In this document: piece by piece, positions 8,483-14,887 of the stretch
Layout: every line of letters starts with the position of its first letter
Position numbering within the stretch: the stretch's first letter is position 1
NCBI GenBank assembly: GCA_964246745.1
Contig: CAXTRK010000055.1
Location: 1-14,887 of the forward strand
DNA: 14,887 nt
Direction: 5' to 3'
Source of the DNA: Lichenicoccus sp964246745
GTDB taxonomy: Bacteria > Pseudomonadota > Alphaproteobacteria > Acetobacterales > Acetobacteraceae
Made by a program: the position numbers and the translations under genes
Notes under the pieces: generated by a model
Seen by the model: only the letters and a program-made list of their open reading frames with translations
What the model was told of the DNA's origin: nothing
Databases searched by the model: none

Positions 8483-9670
8483 TCAGTCCCCCGCGTCGGC
8501 GGGCTCCGCCGGCAGCCGCTTGATCACCGGCCCGCGCGCCGGCTTCTTGGCGGCGGCGATCTGCGCCATGCGCTCGTCCACGACTTCGTTATAGTTGTAT
8601 TCGGCGGGACGCTGGTGCTCGAGCGGGATTTCCGGTGCCATCGGACCCTCGGTCTGGGGACCCTTCAGCGCGACTTTCAGGATGTGCAACGGGCGCTTGA
8701 CCGCGTCCATGACAGCCGTCGACTCGTAGCCGGAATGCACCATGCAGTCGGCGCATTTCTCGTAATTGCCGGTGCCATACTGATCCCAGGCGGTGTCTTC
8801 CATCAGCTCCTTGAAGCTGGGCGCGTAGCCTTCTCCTAGCAGATAGCACGGGCGCTGCCAGCCGAACACATTGCGCAGCGGCTTGCCCCACGGCGTGCAG
8901 CGATAGGTCTCGTTGCCGGCCAGGAAGTTCAGGAACAGCGGCGACTGCGTGAACTTCCACTTCTTGCCCCCGGTCCTGCTTTGACCCAGACGGAAGATGT
9001 CGCGGAAGAGCTGCTTGGTCTTCTGTCGGTTGAGGAAATGCGCCTGGTCGGGCGCACGCTCGTAGGCATAGCCGGGCGCCGTCATGATGCCGTCAACGCC
9101 GAGCGCCATGACCTCGTCGAAGAATTTCGCCACCCGCGCCGGCTCGGCCCCGTCGAACAGGGTGCAGTTGATCGAGACCCTGAAGCCGCGCTGCTTGGCC
9201 TTCTTGATTGCCGCCACAGCGCGATCGAACACACCCTCCTGGCAAACCGAGGCATCATGCATCGACTCGTCGCCGTCGAGGTGCACGTCCCAGGAGAAGA
9301 ACGGGTTCGGCTTGTAGTCGTCGAGCTTCTTCTCAAGCAGCAGCGCGTTGGTGCAGAGATAGACATACTTCTTGCGCGCCAGCAGGCCGCTGATGATCTG
9401 CGGCATCTCCTTGTGCAGCAACGGCTCGCCGCCGGCGACCGCAATCACCGGCGCGCCGCACTCGGCATCGGCGTCAAGACACTCCTGCACCGACAGGCGC
9501 TGATTGAGGATCGGCGCCGGATAGTCGATCTTGCCACACCCGGCGCAAGCCAAGTTGCAACGGAACAACGGCTCAAGCATCAGCACCAGCGGATAGCGCT
9601 TCCGGCCGCTGAGGTGCTGCTTTACGACATAGGCGCCAACCCTCACTGCCTGCATCAACGGTACGGCCAT
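8483..9670 (-). CDS. hpnH: Adenosylhopane synthase HpnH (radical SAM)
   Basis: HpnH makes the first C35 hopanoid by adding the 5'-deoxyadenosyl radical to diploptene, giving adenosylhopane. The 395-residue protein has the radical SAM cluster motif CNLACAGC (Cys38, Cys42, Cys45), the SAM-binding AGGEPLLHKEMP segment at 79-90, and LCTNALLLEKKLDDY. Cys106 in that last segment is at the position reported for the Zymomonas enzyme as quenching the product radical and setting stereochemistry. A cysteine-containing C-terminal region follows (RCTPWGKPLRN, KCADCMVHSGYE), then a polar lysine- and proline-rich tail. The start ATG 9670 is supported by CGGAG 5 nt upstream. It is divergent from dxs-hpnM-hpnI-hpnJ across a 470-bp interval. 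HpnG, the usual next enzyme (adenine removal), is not in the window. Confidence 0.97.
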   Translation of the reverse strand: MAVPLMQAVRVGAYVVKQHLSGRKRYPLVLMLEPLFRCNLACAGCGKIDYPAPILNQRLSVQECLDADAECGAPVIAVAGGEPLLHKEMPQIISGLLARKKYVYLCTNALLLEKKLDDYKPNPFFSWDVHLDGDESMHDASVCQEGVFDRAVAAIKKAKQRGFRVSINCTLFDGAEPARVAKFFDEVMALGVDGIMTAPGYAYERAPDQAHFLNRQKTKQLFRDIFRLGQSRTGGKKWKFTQSPLFLNFLAGNETYRCTPWGKPLRNVFGWQRPCYLLGEGYAPSFKELMEDTAWDQYGTGNYEKCADCMVHSGYESTAVMDAVKRPLHILKVALKGPQTEGPMAPEIPLEHQRPAEYNYNEVVDERMAQIAAAKKPARGPVIKRLPAEPADAGD

Positions 9671-9675
9671 GGGAA

Positions 9676-9680
9676 CTCCG
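9676..9680 (-). promoter_or_regulatory. hpnH: Ribosome binding site of hpnH
   Basis: On the minus strand CGGAG stands 5 nt before ATG 9670. A second GGAG lies about 11 nt further upstream. The nearer one has the better spacing and fixes the hpnH start. Confidence 0.65.
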
Positions 9681-9735
9681 CTCTAACTCCGGACGCGAAC
9701 GGCCGGATCGCTGCGACGGCGCGTGCTGCATGTCT

Positions 9736-9769
9736 CGCATCAGGCGATGATGCCCGGAGCGATGATGCG
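9736..9769 (-). repeat. Paired direct repeats with a shared complementary arm upstream of hpnH
   Basis: GCGATGATGC occurs twice (9744-9753 and 9759-9768), and CGCATCA at 9736-9742 is complementary to TGATGC in both copies. A transcript of the hpnH leader could therefore form either a short hairpin (6-bp stem, 5-nt loop) or a longer one (7-bp stem). It lies 66-99 bp upstream of the hpnH start codon. The repeats are seen directly; a regulatory role is inference. Confidence 0.5.
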
Positions 9770-10048
9770 TCAGTACGCGCGGGTGCCAGAACGGCACCAG
9801 GGGGAACTATTCGCATAACCTATGGTTTGGTTGCCCCGCAAACAGCCACGGCGGCAGCACATGTGCGCGACCTGCACGACTCTGTGGCAGCTTTACAACA
9901 AGGCTGGTCCCGTGTCTGGCACGATAGACGGATTTGGCGCTAGAAGCGTTGGTCGAAGGAGCCACCCGGCAGAACCTCCCGCGCCCCGTGTGGGTCGTAT
10001 CGGGTCGGATCCGGGCGTCGGGACTTGGTGGCAAGGAAAACAACCCAC

Positions 10049-10127
10049 GCTTTGGTGGGCCGAGCTTTGGTGGGCCGAGTTTGAGTGAGGCCGAACTTGA
10101 GTGGGGCCGACCTTGAATGGGGATCGA
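10049..10127 (+). repeat. Five imperfect tandem 15-17 bp repeats in the dxs leader
   Basis: Units are 10049-10063 and 10064-10078 (both GCTTTGGTGGGCCGA, identical), 10079-10094 (GTTTGAGTGAGGCCGA), 10095-10110 (ACTTGAGTGGGGCCGA) and 10111-10127 (CCTTGAATGGGGATCGA). Copies diverge steadily toward dxs. The last ends where the dxs Shine-Dalgarno begins and contains the upstream in-frame ATG at 10117. The array could bind a protein or affect translation of dxs, or be neutral slippage. Confidence 0.85.
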
Positions 10128-10133
10128 GAGGGA
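10127..10133 (+). promoter_or_regulatory. dxs: Ribosome binding site deciding the dxs start
   Basis: AGAGGGA lies 7 nt before ATG 10141. The alternative in-frame ATG at 10117 has no comparable site and sits inside the tandem repeat, so 10141 is preferred. Confidence 0.65.
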
Positions 10134-10140
10134 TTTGAAA

Positions 10141-12261
10141 ATGGACCAAGCGGACAAGGCGAACACGCAGGCCGCTCCCGCCGCGGGCAAGAAGGCCCGT
10201 GACGCCAAGCTCCGGGCGGTGGAAACCGGCATCGGCCATAATTCAGCGGGCGCCCTGCGCACGCCGATGCTTGACTGCATCCGCTCGCCGCGCGACCTCC
10301 GCTCGCTGAACGCGGAACAACTTACCCAGGTCGCCGATGAGCTGCGCGCGGAGACACTTGACGCCGTCTCCACAACCGGGGGTCATCTCGGCGCGTCGCT
10401 CGGCGTCGTCGAGTTGACGGTCGCCCTGCACGCGGTGTTTGACACGCCGTCGGACCGGCTGATCTGGGATGTCGGCCACCAGACCTACCCGCACAAAATC
10501 CTCACCGAGCGGCGCGACCGCATCCGTACGCTGCGCCAGCCGGGCGGACTGTCAGGCTTCACCCGCCGCTCGGAGAGCGAGTACGACCCGTTCGGCGCCG
10601 CCCACTCCTCCACCTCGATCTCGGCCGGCCTCGGCATGGCCATCGCCAACGACCTGCTGGCCGAGACCAGGCCGGGAGCGGCTGAGCGCCATGTCATCGC
10701 GGTGATCGGCGACGGCGCCATCTCCGCCGGCATGGCCTACGAGGCGATGAATAACGCGGGTTCCTCGCGCTCCCGCCTGATCGTCGTGTTGAACGACAAC
10801 GAGATGTCGATCGCCCCGCCGGTGGGCGCGATGAGCGCCTACCTCTCGCGGCTGATGTCATCGCGCTCGTTCCTCAACCTGCGCGATCTCGCCGGACGGG
10901 TGGCCAGGCGCCTGCCCCAGCCGATCGAGCGCACCGCCAAGCGCGCCGAGGAATATGCCCGCGGCATCCTCACCGGCGGCACTCTGTTCGAGGAGCTCGG
11001 CTTCTACTATATCGGCCCGATCGACGGTCACAACATGGACCATCTGCTGCCGGTGCTGCGCAACCTGCGCGAGGCCGATGAGCGCGGCCCGGTGCTGCTG
11101 CATGTCATCACCCAGAAGGGCCGCGGCTACGCCCCGGCTGAGGAGTCGGGCGACAAATATCACGCGGTCAGCAAGTTCAACATTGTCACCGGCGAACAGA
11201 CCAAGGCGCCGCCAGGTCCGCCGAGCTACACCAACGTGTTCAGCCACGGCCTGCTCGCCGCCGCGGAGGCGGATCCGCGCATCGTCGCGATCACCGCGGC
11301 GATGCCGTCCGGCACCGGCCTCGACAAGTTCGCCAAGCGCTTCCCCGACCGCTTCTTCGATGTCGGCATCGCCGAGCAGCACGCGGTGACGTTCGCCGCC
11401 GGCATGGCGACGGAAGGGCTGCGCCCGTTCTGCGCGATCTATTCCACCTTCTTGCAGCGCGCCTATGACCAGGTCGTCCACGACGTGGCGCTGCAGAACC
11501 TGCCGGTGCGCTTCGCCCTCGACCGCGCCGGGCTGGTCGGTGCTGACGGCGCCACCCATGCCGGCGCCTTCGACCTCAACTATCTCGGCTGCCTGCCCAA
11601 CATGACCATCATGGCGCCTTCGGACGAGCTCGAGCTGCTGCACATGACCGCCACCGCCGCCGCCTATGACGCGGGCCCGATCGCGCTTCGCTATCCGCGC
11701 GGCAACGGCACCGGGCTGGCCTTGCCGGCGTGTGGCGAGATCCTGCAGATCGGACGCGGACGCGTGCTGCGCGAGGCCGGCCGGCAGAACAGCACTCTGG
11801 GCAGCACCCTGGGCGGCGGGTCGGCCCGCCGGCCGCAGGGCGGCATTGCCCTGCTCAGCCTCGGCACCCGCCTCGCCGACGTGCTGCGCGCGGCTGATGA
11901 ACTGGCAGCCTACGGACTGCCGCCGACGGTCGTCGACGCCCGCTTCGCCAAACCGCTTGATACCGCCCTGATCGATCAGCTTGCCCGACACCATGCCGTG
12001 CTGATCACCGTCGAAGAGGGCGCCGCGGGCGGCTTCGGCGCCGCGGTCATGCACCATCTGGCGCATGCCGGACTGCTCGACCGTATCCGCATCCGGCCGC
12101 TGACCCTGCCGGACCGCTTCGTCGACCATAACACTCCGGCGGCGCAGATCACCGAAGCCGGGCTATCCACGCGCTCCATCGTCACCGCCGCCCTGTCGGC
12201 TCTTGGCGTCGAAGGCCATGCCGAGGACTTGCCTGTCGGACGCGCCGGCCCGACATCATGA
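10141..12261 (+). CDS. dxs: 1-deoxy-D-xylulose-5-phosphate synthase Dxs, N-terminally extended
   Basis: A thiamine diphosphate enzyme that condenses pyruvate and glyceraldehyde 3-phosphate, the first step of the MEP isoprenoid pathway; here it probably supplies precursors for squalene and hopene. The 706-residue product is longer than the usual 620-650. Motifs: GGHLGASLG (His82, E. coli H49), VGHQTYPHKILT at 111-122, the ThDP motif GDGAISAG (190-197) to LNDNEMS, IAEQHAVTF with catalytic Glu412 (E. coli E370), THAGAFD with His473, and RYPRGNGTG (518-525). The first ~45 residues (A/K-rich, with GIGHNSAG at 30-37) are outside the enzyme fold. A second excess segment near 548-568 carries a repeated STLG. 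Start ATG 10141 is set by AGAGGGA 7 nt upstream; ATG 10117 would add 8 residues. Its stop overlaps hpnM by 4 bp. A second dxs elsewhere in the genome is possible. Confidence 0.96.
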   Translation: MDQADKANTQAAPAAGKKARDAKLRAVETGIGHNSAGALRTPMLDCIRSPRDLRSLNAEQLTQVADELRAETLDAVSTTGGHLGASLGVVELTVALHAVFDTPSDRLIWDVGHQTYPHKILTERRDRIRTLRQPGGLSGFTRRSESEYDPFGAAHSSTSISAGLGMAIANDLLAETRPGAAERHVIAVIGDGAISAGMAYEAMNNAGSSRSRLIVVLNDNEMSIAPPVGAMSAYLSRLMSSRSFLNLRDLAGRVARRLPQPIERTAKRAEEYARGILTGGTLFEELGFYYIGPIDGHNMDHLLPVLRNLREADERGPVLLHVITQKGRGYAPAEESGDKYHAVSKFNIVTGEQTKAPPGPPSYTNVFSHGLLAAAEADPRIVAITAAMPSGTGLDKFAKRFPDRFFDVGIAEQHAVTFAAGMATEGLRPFCAIYSTFLQRAYDQVVHDVALQNLPVRFALDRAGLVGADGATHAGAFDLNYLGCLPNMTIMAPSDELELLHMTATAAAYDAGPIALRYPRGNGTGLALPACGEILQIGRGRVLREAGRQNSTLGSTLGGGSARRPQGGIALLSLGTRLADVLRAADELAAYGLPPTVVDARFAKPLDTALIDQLARHHAVLITVEEGAAGGFGAAVMHHLAHAGLLDRIRIRPLTLPDRFVDHNTPAAQITEAGLSTRSIVTAALSALGVEGHAEDLPVGRAGPTS
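11791..11814 (+). repeat. Two tandem 12-bp repeats inside dxs
   Basis: AGCACTCTGGGC is followed directly by AGCACCCTGGGC, encoding STLG twice (residues 551-558 of Dxs). It sits in the surface linker between the pyrimidine-binding and C-terminal domains, a segment absent from E. coli Dxs, so it looks like an in-frame slippage expansion. Confidence 0.7.
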
Positions 12262-12905
12262 CCCGTATGAGATACATTGTGATACTTGGCGCTTTGGCGG
12301 CGCCGTTGCCGATCGCACCGCTCGTTGCGGCACCACACGCGCTCGCGCGCGGCGCCGACGCACGGCAGCAGGCTGGCCCGGTAGCGCCGATCTCGGCACT
12401 CTATGCCGCGCTGACCACCCTCGGCCACAAGCAGTCGCTGCCGTTCGCGCAACGTGCCCAACTCGTGGCGCCGGCGGTCGAACGCGCCTTCAACATGTCG
12501 ACGATCCTGCAGATTGCAGTGGGTCCGGGCTATCAGTCGCTCTCGGATGCTCAGAAGCAGCAGCTTCAGACCGTCTTCCAGCAATTCACCGTTGCCCGCT
12601 ACGTCTCGAATTTCTCCGACAGCAGCGACACGCTCACGGTCAATCCCACACCTCGGCCATCGCCCTACCAGTCCGACCAGATCGTGCGGACGCAACTCGT
12701 CTCACCCTCGGGAGACTCGACCAAGCTCGATTATGTGATGCGTCGGTTTCCCCAGGGCTGGCAGGCGACCGACGTGCTGCTTGATGGTCATATCAGCCAG
12801 GTTGCCGTGCAGCGTTCCGACTTCGCCTCGACCCTGGCTTCGGGAGGCATCAATGATCTGATCGAAAAATTGAAAGAGAAGATACGCAGCTTTTCGGAGA
12901 GCTGA
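12258..12905 (+). CDS. hpnM: Hopanoid-associated periplasmic carrier HpnM (MlaC/Ttg2D family)
   Basis: HpnM proteins belong to the Tol_Tol_Ttg2/MlaC family of periplasmic lipid-binding proteins and occur in hopanoid clusters, where the partner is thought to be the RND-type transporter HpnN that moves hopanoids to the outer membrane. The 215-residue product has a hydrophobic N-terminal signal peptide (MTRMRYIVILGALAAP..., cleavage probably around ALA at 28-30). The family core follows: PFAQRAQLVAPAVERAFNM, a LSDAQKQQLQTVFQQFTVARYVSNF helix pair (about 95-120), then the beta region with TKLDYVMRRFPQGWQATDVLLDG and a C-terminal helix rich in Lys and Glu. Its ATG lies within the ATGA that ends dxs, indicating translational coupling. 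General MlaC is the alternative reading, but the cluster context makes HpnM far more likely. Confidence 0.93.
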   Translation: MTRMRYIVILGALAAPLPIAPLVAAPHALARGADARQQAGPVAPISALYAALTTLGHKQSLPFAQRAQLVAPAVERAFNMSTILQIAVGPGYQSLSDAQKQQLQTVFQQFTVARYVSNFSDSSDTLTVNPTPRPSPYQSDQIVRTQLVSPSGDSTKLDYVMRRFPQGWQATDVLLDGHISQVAVQRSDFASTLASGGINDLIEKLKEKIRSFSES

Positions 12906-12945
12906 TCTTACATACCACTCGCTGATTTCAGGGTCTCACCTGCTC

Positions 12946-14190
12946 ATGACCATGATGCCGTTTTCGACGGCTGCTCTTGCCACCGGCCTCGATGGAATCG
13001 CGCTGCTCGGCTGCGTGCAGGCCATCGCTGGCGCTGTGGCGATGGAGCGGTTTAACGCGCGCGTGCGTCGGACCCGCATGATTGCCGATGCGGGCGGCGA
13101 ACTGCCATCCATCACGGTGCTGAAGCCTCTGCATGGCGACGAACCGATGCTCGAGTTGGCGTTGCTTGGCTTCGTCACCCAGGACTACCCCGCCATGCAG
13201 ATCATCTTCGGCGTGCAGAGCGCGTCGGATCCGGCCATTGGCTGGGTGAGAAGCCTGCAGCGCCGCTATCCGGACCGCGACCTGCGGCTGGTGATCGACG
13301 CCACGCCGCACGGTCCGAATCGCAAGGTCGGCAACCTGATCAACATGCTGCCTCATGCATCGCACGACCTGCTCGTCATTTCGGACTCGGATATTCATGT
13401 CGCGCCCGACTACTTGCGTCGGATCGCCGCCTGTTTCATCGCCAATCCGCAGGCAGGCCTAGTCACGACGTTGTACCACGGCATTCCAGCCTCGCCCAGC
13501 TTCTCGCGCCGCCTGGCGGCCGGACACATCAATCACAGCTTCATGCCTGGCGTGCTGCTCTCGCGGCTGCTCGGCCGTCAGGACTGCCTCGGCTCGACCA
13601 TGGCGCTGCATCGCTCCACCCTCGAGGCAATCGGCGGCTTGGCGATGCTCTCGCCTCACGTCGCCGACGACTCCGTGCTTGGCACCCTGATACGCGCCCA
13701 AGGGCGCAGCATCGAGATCGCGCCAAGCCTGACCGCGACCACGATCGCGGAGACCAGCGCGTCCGATCTGTTCTCGCACGAGTTGCGCTGGGGCCGTACT
13801 GTGCGCGCGGTGGAGCCGCTCGGCTATGCGTTGTCCGCGGTGCAGTTTCCTCTGTTCTGGGCCAGCCTGGCGCTCGCCGCGGCGCCGCTGGCGTTGTGGA
13901 GCTGGTGCGGCTTTTCCCTGGTCTGGGTGCTGCGCGCCATGGCCGCGGCTCAGATCGACCGGCTGATCCGGCTGACCGACGGCAGCTCCGCCTCGAACGG
14001 ACTGCGCCGCACCATGCCGTTCCTCCTGCTGCCTTTGCGTGACTGGGTGTCGGCCATCATCATGGCGGCCAGCTTCTCCGGCCGCCGTGTCAACTGGCGT
14101 GGACAGATGCTCGATGTCGGCCGCAGGCCCTCGCGTCCGCCGGCGCCCATCCTCACTCACGCGCATCGAACCCTCGCTCAAGGTGACTGA
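12946..14190 (+). CDS. hpnI: Hopanoid glycosyltransferase HpnI (GT2 family)
   Basis: HpnI is a ceramide-glucosyltransferase-like GT2 enzyme that adds N-acetylglucosamine to bacteriohopanetetrol; HpnK then deacetylates it and HpnJ continues toward the cyclitol ether. The 414-residue product has an N-terminal membrane helix (about 10-32), the GT2 core entry SITVLKPLHGDEPMLE (55-70), the metal-binding DSD at 147-149 in LLVISDSDIHVAPDYLRR, ADDSVLG at 240-246 with the probable catalytic Asp241/Asp242, and HELRWGRT at 278-285. That last motif corresponds to (Q/R)xxRW with His in the first position. Two or three C-terminal hydrophobic segments (about 297-335 and 355-375) anchor it on the cytoplasmic face. 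It starts 40 nt after hpnM; ATGs at 12952 and 12955 are alternatives, and only a weak AGGG (12930-12933) lies upstream. The hpnJ start follows 6 nt after its stop. Confidence 0.95.
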   Translation: MTMMPFSTAALATGLDGIALLGCVQAIAGAVAMERFNARVRRTRMIADAGGELPSITVLKPLHGDEPMLELALLGFVTQDYPAMQIIFGVQSASDPAIGWVRSLQRRYPDRDLRLVIDATPHGPNRKVGNLINMLPHASHDLLVISDSDIHVAPDYLRRIAACFIANPQAGLVTTLYHGIPASPSFSRRLAAGHINHSFMPGVLLSRLLGRQDCLGSTMALHRSTLEAIGGLAMLSPHVADDSVLGTLIRAQGRSIEIAPSLTATTIAETSASDLFSHELRWGRTVRAVEPLGYALSAVQFPLFWASLALAAAPLALWSWCGFSLVWVLRAMAAAQIDRLIRLTDGSSASNGLRRTMPFLLLPLRDWVSAIIMAASFSGRRVNWRGQMLDVGRRPSRPPAPILTHAHRTLAQGD

Positions 14191-14196
14191 CCCATC

Positions 14197-14887
14197 ATGA
14201 TGAAGACCCTGTTTCTGCAGCCACCTTCCTTCGACGGTTTTGACGGCGGCGCCGGTTCGCGCTACCAGGCCAAGCGCGAGATCAAGTCGTTCTGGTATCC
14301 AACCTGGCTCGCCCAGCCGGCCGCCCTGGTTGAGGACAGCCGCCTGATCGACGCGCCGCCGGCCCGCCTCGGCCTCGCACCGGTCATCGCCGATGCGCAA
14401 GCGCGCGATCTGGTGGTCATGCATACCTCGACTCCTTCGTTTGCGTCCGACGTCAAGGTGGCGCAGGCGCTGAAGGACGCAAAACCCTCGCTCAAGATCG
14501 GCATGGTCGGCGCCAAGGTCGCGGTCCAGCCGGAAGAGAGCCTGCTCAAGGGTGCGCCGATCGATTTCGTTGCCCGCAACGAATTCGACTTCACCATACG
14601 CGACGTGGCCGAAGGCCGCGACTTCAAGGATATCGACGGCATCTCCTACCGAAACGCCGACGGCGTCATCGTGCACAACCGCGAGCGCACGATGATCCAC
14701 GACATGGACAGCCTGCCGTTCGTGACCGACGTCTACAAGCGTGATCTGCGCATCGAGGATTACTTCATCGGCTACCTGCTGCACCCGTATATCTCGATCT
14801 ACACCGGACGCGGCTGCAAATCCCATTGCACCTTCTGCCTCTGGCCGCAGACCGTCGGCGGTCACCGCTACCGCACCCGCTCGCCCG
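14197..14887 (+). CDS. hpnJ: Hopanoid radical SAM protein HpnJ, 3' end cut by the window edge
   Basis: HpnJ is a radical SAM enzyme acting on glucosaminyl bacteriohopanetetrol, with a proposed ring contraction that forms the cyclitol ether head group. The window holds 230 codons. Residues about 1-145 form the N-terminal Rossmann-like domain of the B12-binding type (LVVMHTSTPSFASDV, IGMVGAKVAVQPEE, FVARNEFDFTI); I see no DxHxxG cobalamin ligand motif. The radical SAM motif CKSHCTFC follows at 207-214 (Cys207, Cys211, Cys214) in IYTGRGCKSHCTFCLWPQ. The start ATG 14197 has AAGGTG (14180-14185) upstream inside the end of hpnI; a second ATG at 14200 is in frame. The order hpnM-hpnI-hpnJ predicts hpnK soon after the window. 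Confidence 0.95.
   Translation, partial: MMKTLFLQPPSFDGFDGGAGSRYQAKREIKSFWYPTWLAQPAALVEDSRLIDAPPARLGLAPVIADAQARDLVVMHTSTPSFASDVKVAQALKDAKPSLKIGMVGAKVAVQPEESLLKGAPIDFVARNEFDFTIRDVAEGRDFKDIDGISYRNADGVIVHNRERTMIHDMDSLPFVTDVYKRDLRIEDYFIGYLLHPYISIYTGRGCKSHCTFCLWPQTVGGHRYRTRSP

Larger units (their letters stand above)
9671..10140. promoter_or_regulatory. Divergent non-coding interval between hpnH and dxs
   Basis: This 470-bp stretch, by far the longest non-coding gap in the window, must hold the start signals of both hopanoid gene runs. Short frames cross it, but none has a recognisable product. It contains a direct/inverted repeat set at 9736-9769, a perfect 10-bp palindrome GCACATGTGC at 9857-9866, tandem decamers GGGTCGTATC/GGGTCGGATC at 9992-10011, a 5-bp stem CCCAC/GTGGG at 10044-10059, and five tandem repeats at 10049-10127. 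A TTTACA at 9893-9898 resembles a -35 box, but no -10 lies at the right distance. I could not identify a convincing sigma-70 promoter, riboswitch or small RNA by eye. Confidence 0.6.

Noticed and set aside
9893..9935. TTTACA as a sigma-70 -35 box for dxs
   Set aside because: The sequence 17 nt further on is TCTGGC, not a -10 element; ATAGAC lies 26 nt away, too far.
9822..10088. Short plus-strand frame in the hpnH-dxs interval starting MVWLPRK, containing CATC
   Set aside because: No ribosome binding site, no recognisable domain, and its C-terminus is only the translated tandem repeat (LWWAELWWAE).
9807..10373. 188-codon minus-strand frame across the dxs 5' end and the interval
   Set aside because: It overlaps the dxs coding start on the opposite strand, its KLGPPKLGPPK stretch comes from the tandem repeats, and it resembles no known protein.
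13459..14865. 468-codon minus-strand frame opposite hpnI and hpnJ
   Set aside because: Antisense shadow of two clearly recognised genes; low-complexity Arg/Gly/Ala/Asp composition without motifs.

Overview
The window is high-GC DNA, densely packed with short intergenic gaps. It looks like an alphaproteobacterium, most likely of the Rhodospirillales/Acetobacteraceae. This rests on gene content: a hopanoid side-chain cluster with a dxs gene inside it, and a secreted alpha-amino acid ester hydrolase of the type best known from acetic acid bacteria, Xanthomonas and Zymomonas. The assignment is inference; no rRNA or tRNA is present.

Left part (1-5618) is housekeeping and accessory metabolism. It holds the 5' part of miaA (minus, cut by the window edge) and, divergently, serB (phosphoserine phosphatase). 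An exported alpha-amino acid ester hydrolase overlaps the serB stop codon. A GuaD-like deaminase on the minus strand follows, then divergent selO (protein AMPylase).

The middle part (5628-9670) is a minus-strand run that reads, in transcription order, hpnH (adenosylhopane synthase), a CNNM/CBS/CorC membrane protein, and an unassigned polytopic membrane protein with a GT-C-like first loop.

The right part (10141-14887) is a plus-strand run: dxs, hpnM, hpnI and hpnJ (cut by the window edge). dxs overlaps hpnM by 4 bp (ATGA). The two runs diverge from a 470-bp non-coding interval (9671-10140) with several short direct, inverted and tandem repeats, including five imperfect 15-17 bp units ending at the dxs ribosome binding site.

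Functionally the right two thirds form one theme. Dxs feeds the MEP pathway that makes isoprenoid precursors for squalene and hopene. HpnH adds the adenosyl side chain. HpnI adds a sugar to bacteriohopanetetrol, and HpnJ belongs to the maturation of that head group to the cyclitol ether. HpnM is a periplasmic MlaC-like lipid carrier linked to hopanoid trafficking. No mobile element, CRISPR array or phage gene was seen. The best candidates for something undescribed are the GT-C-like protein co-directional with hpnH, the repeat-rich divergent control region, and the N-terminal extension of Dxs carrying a GIGHNS motif.
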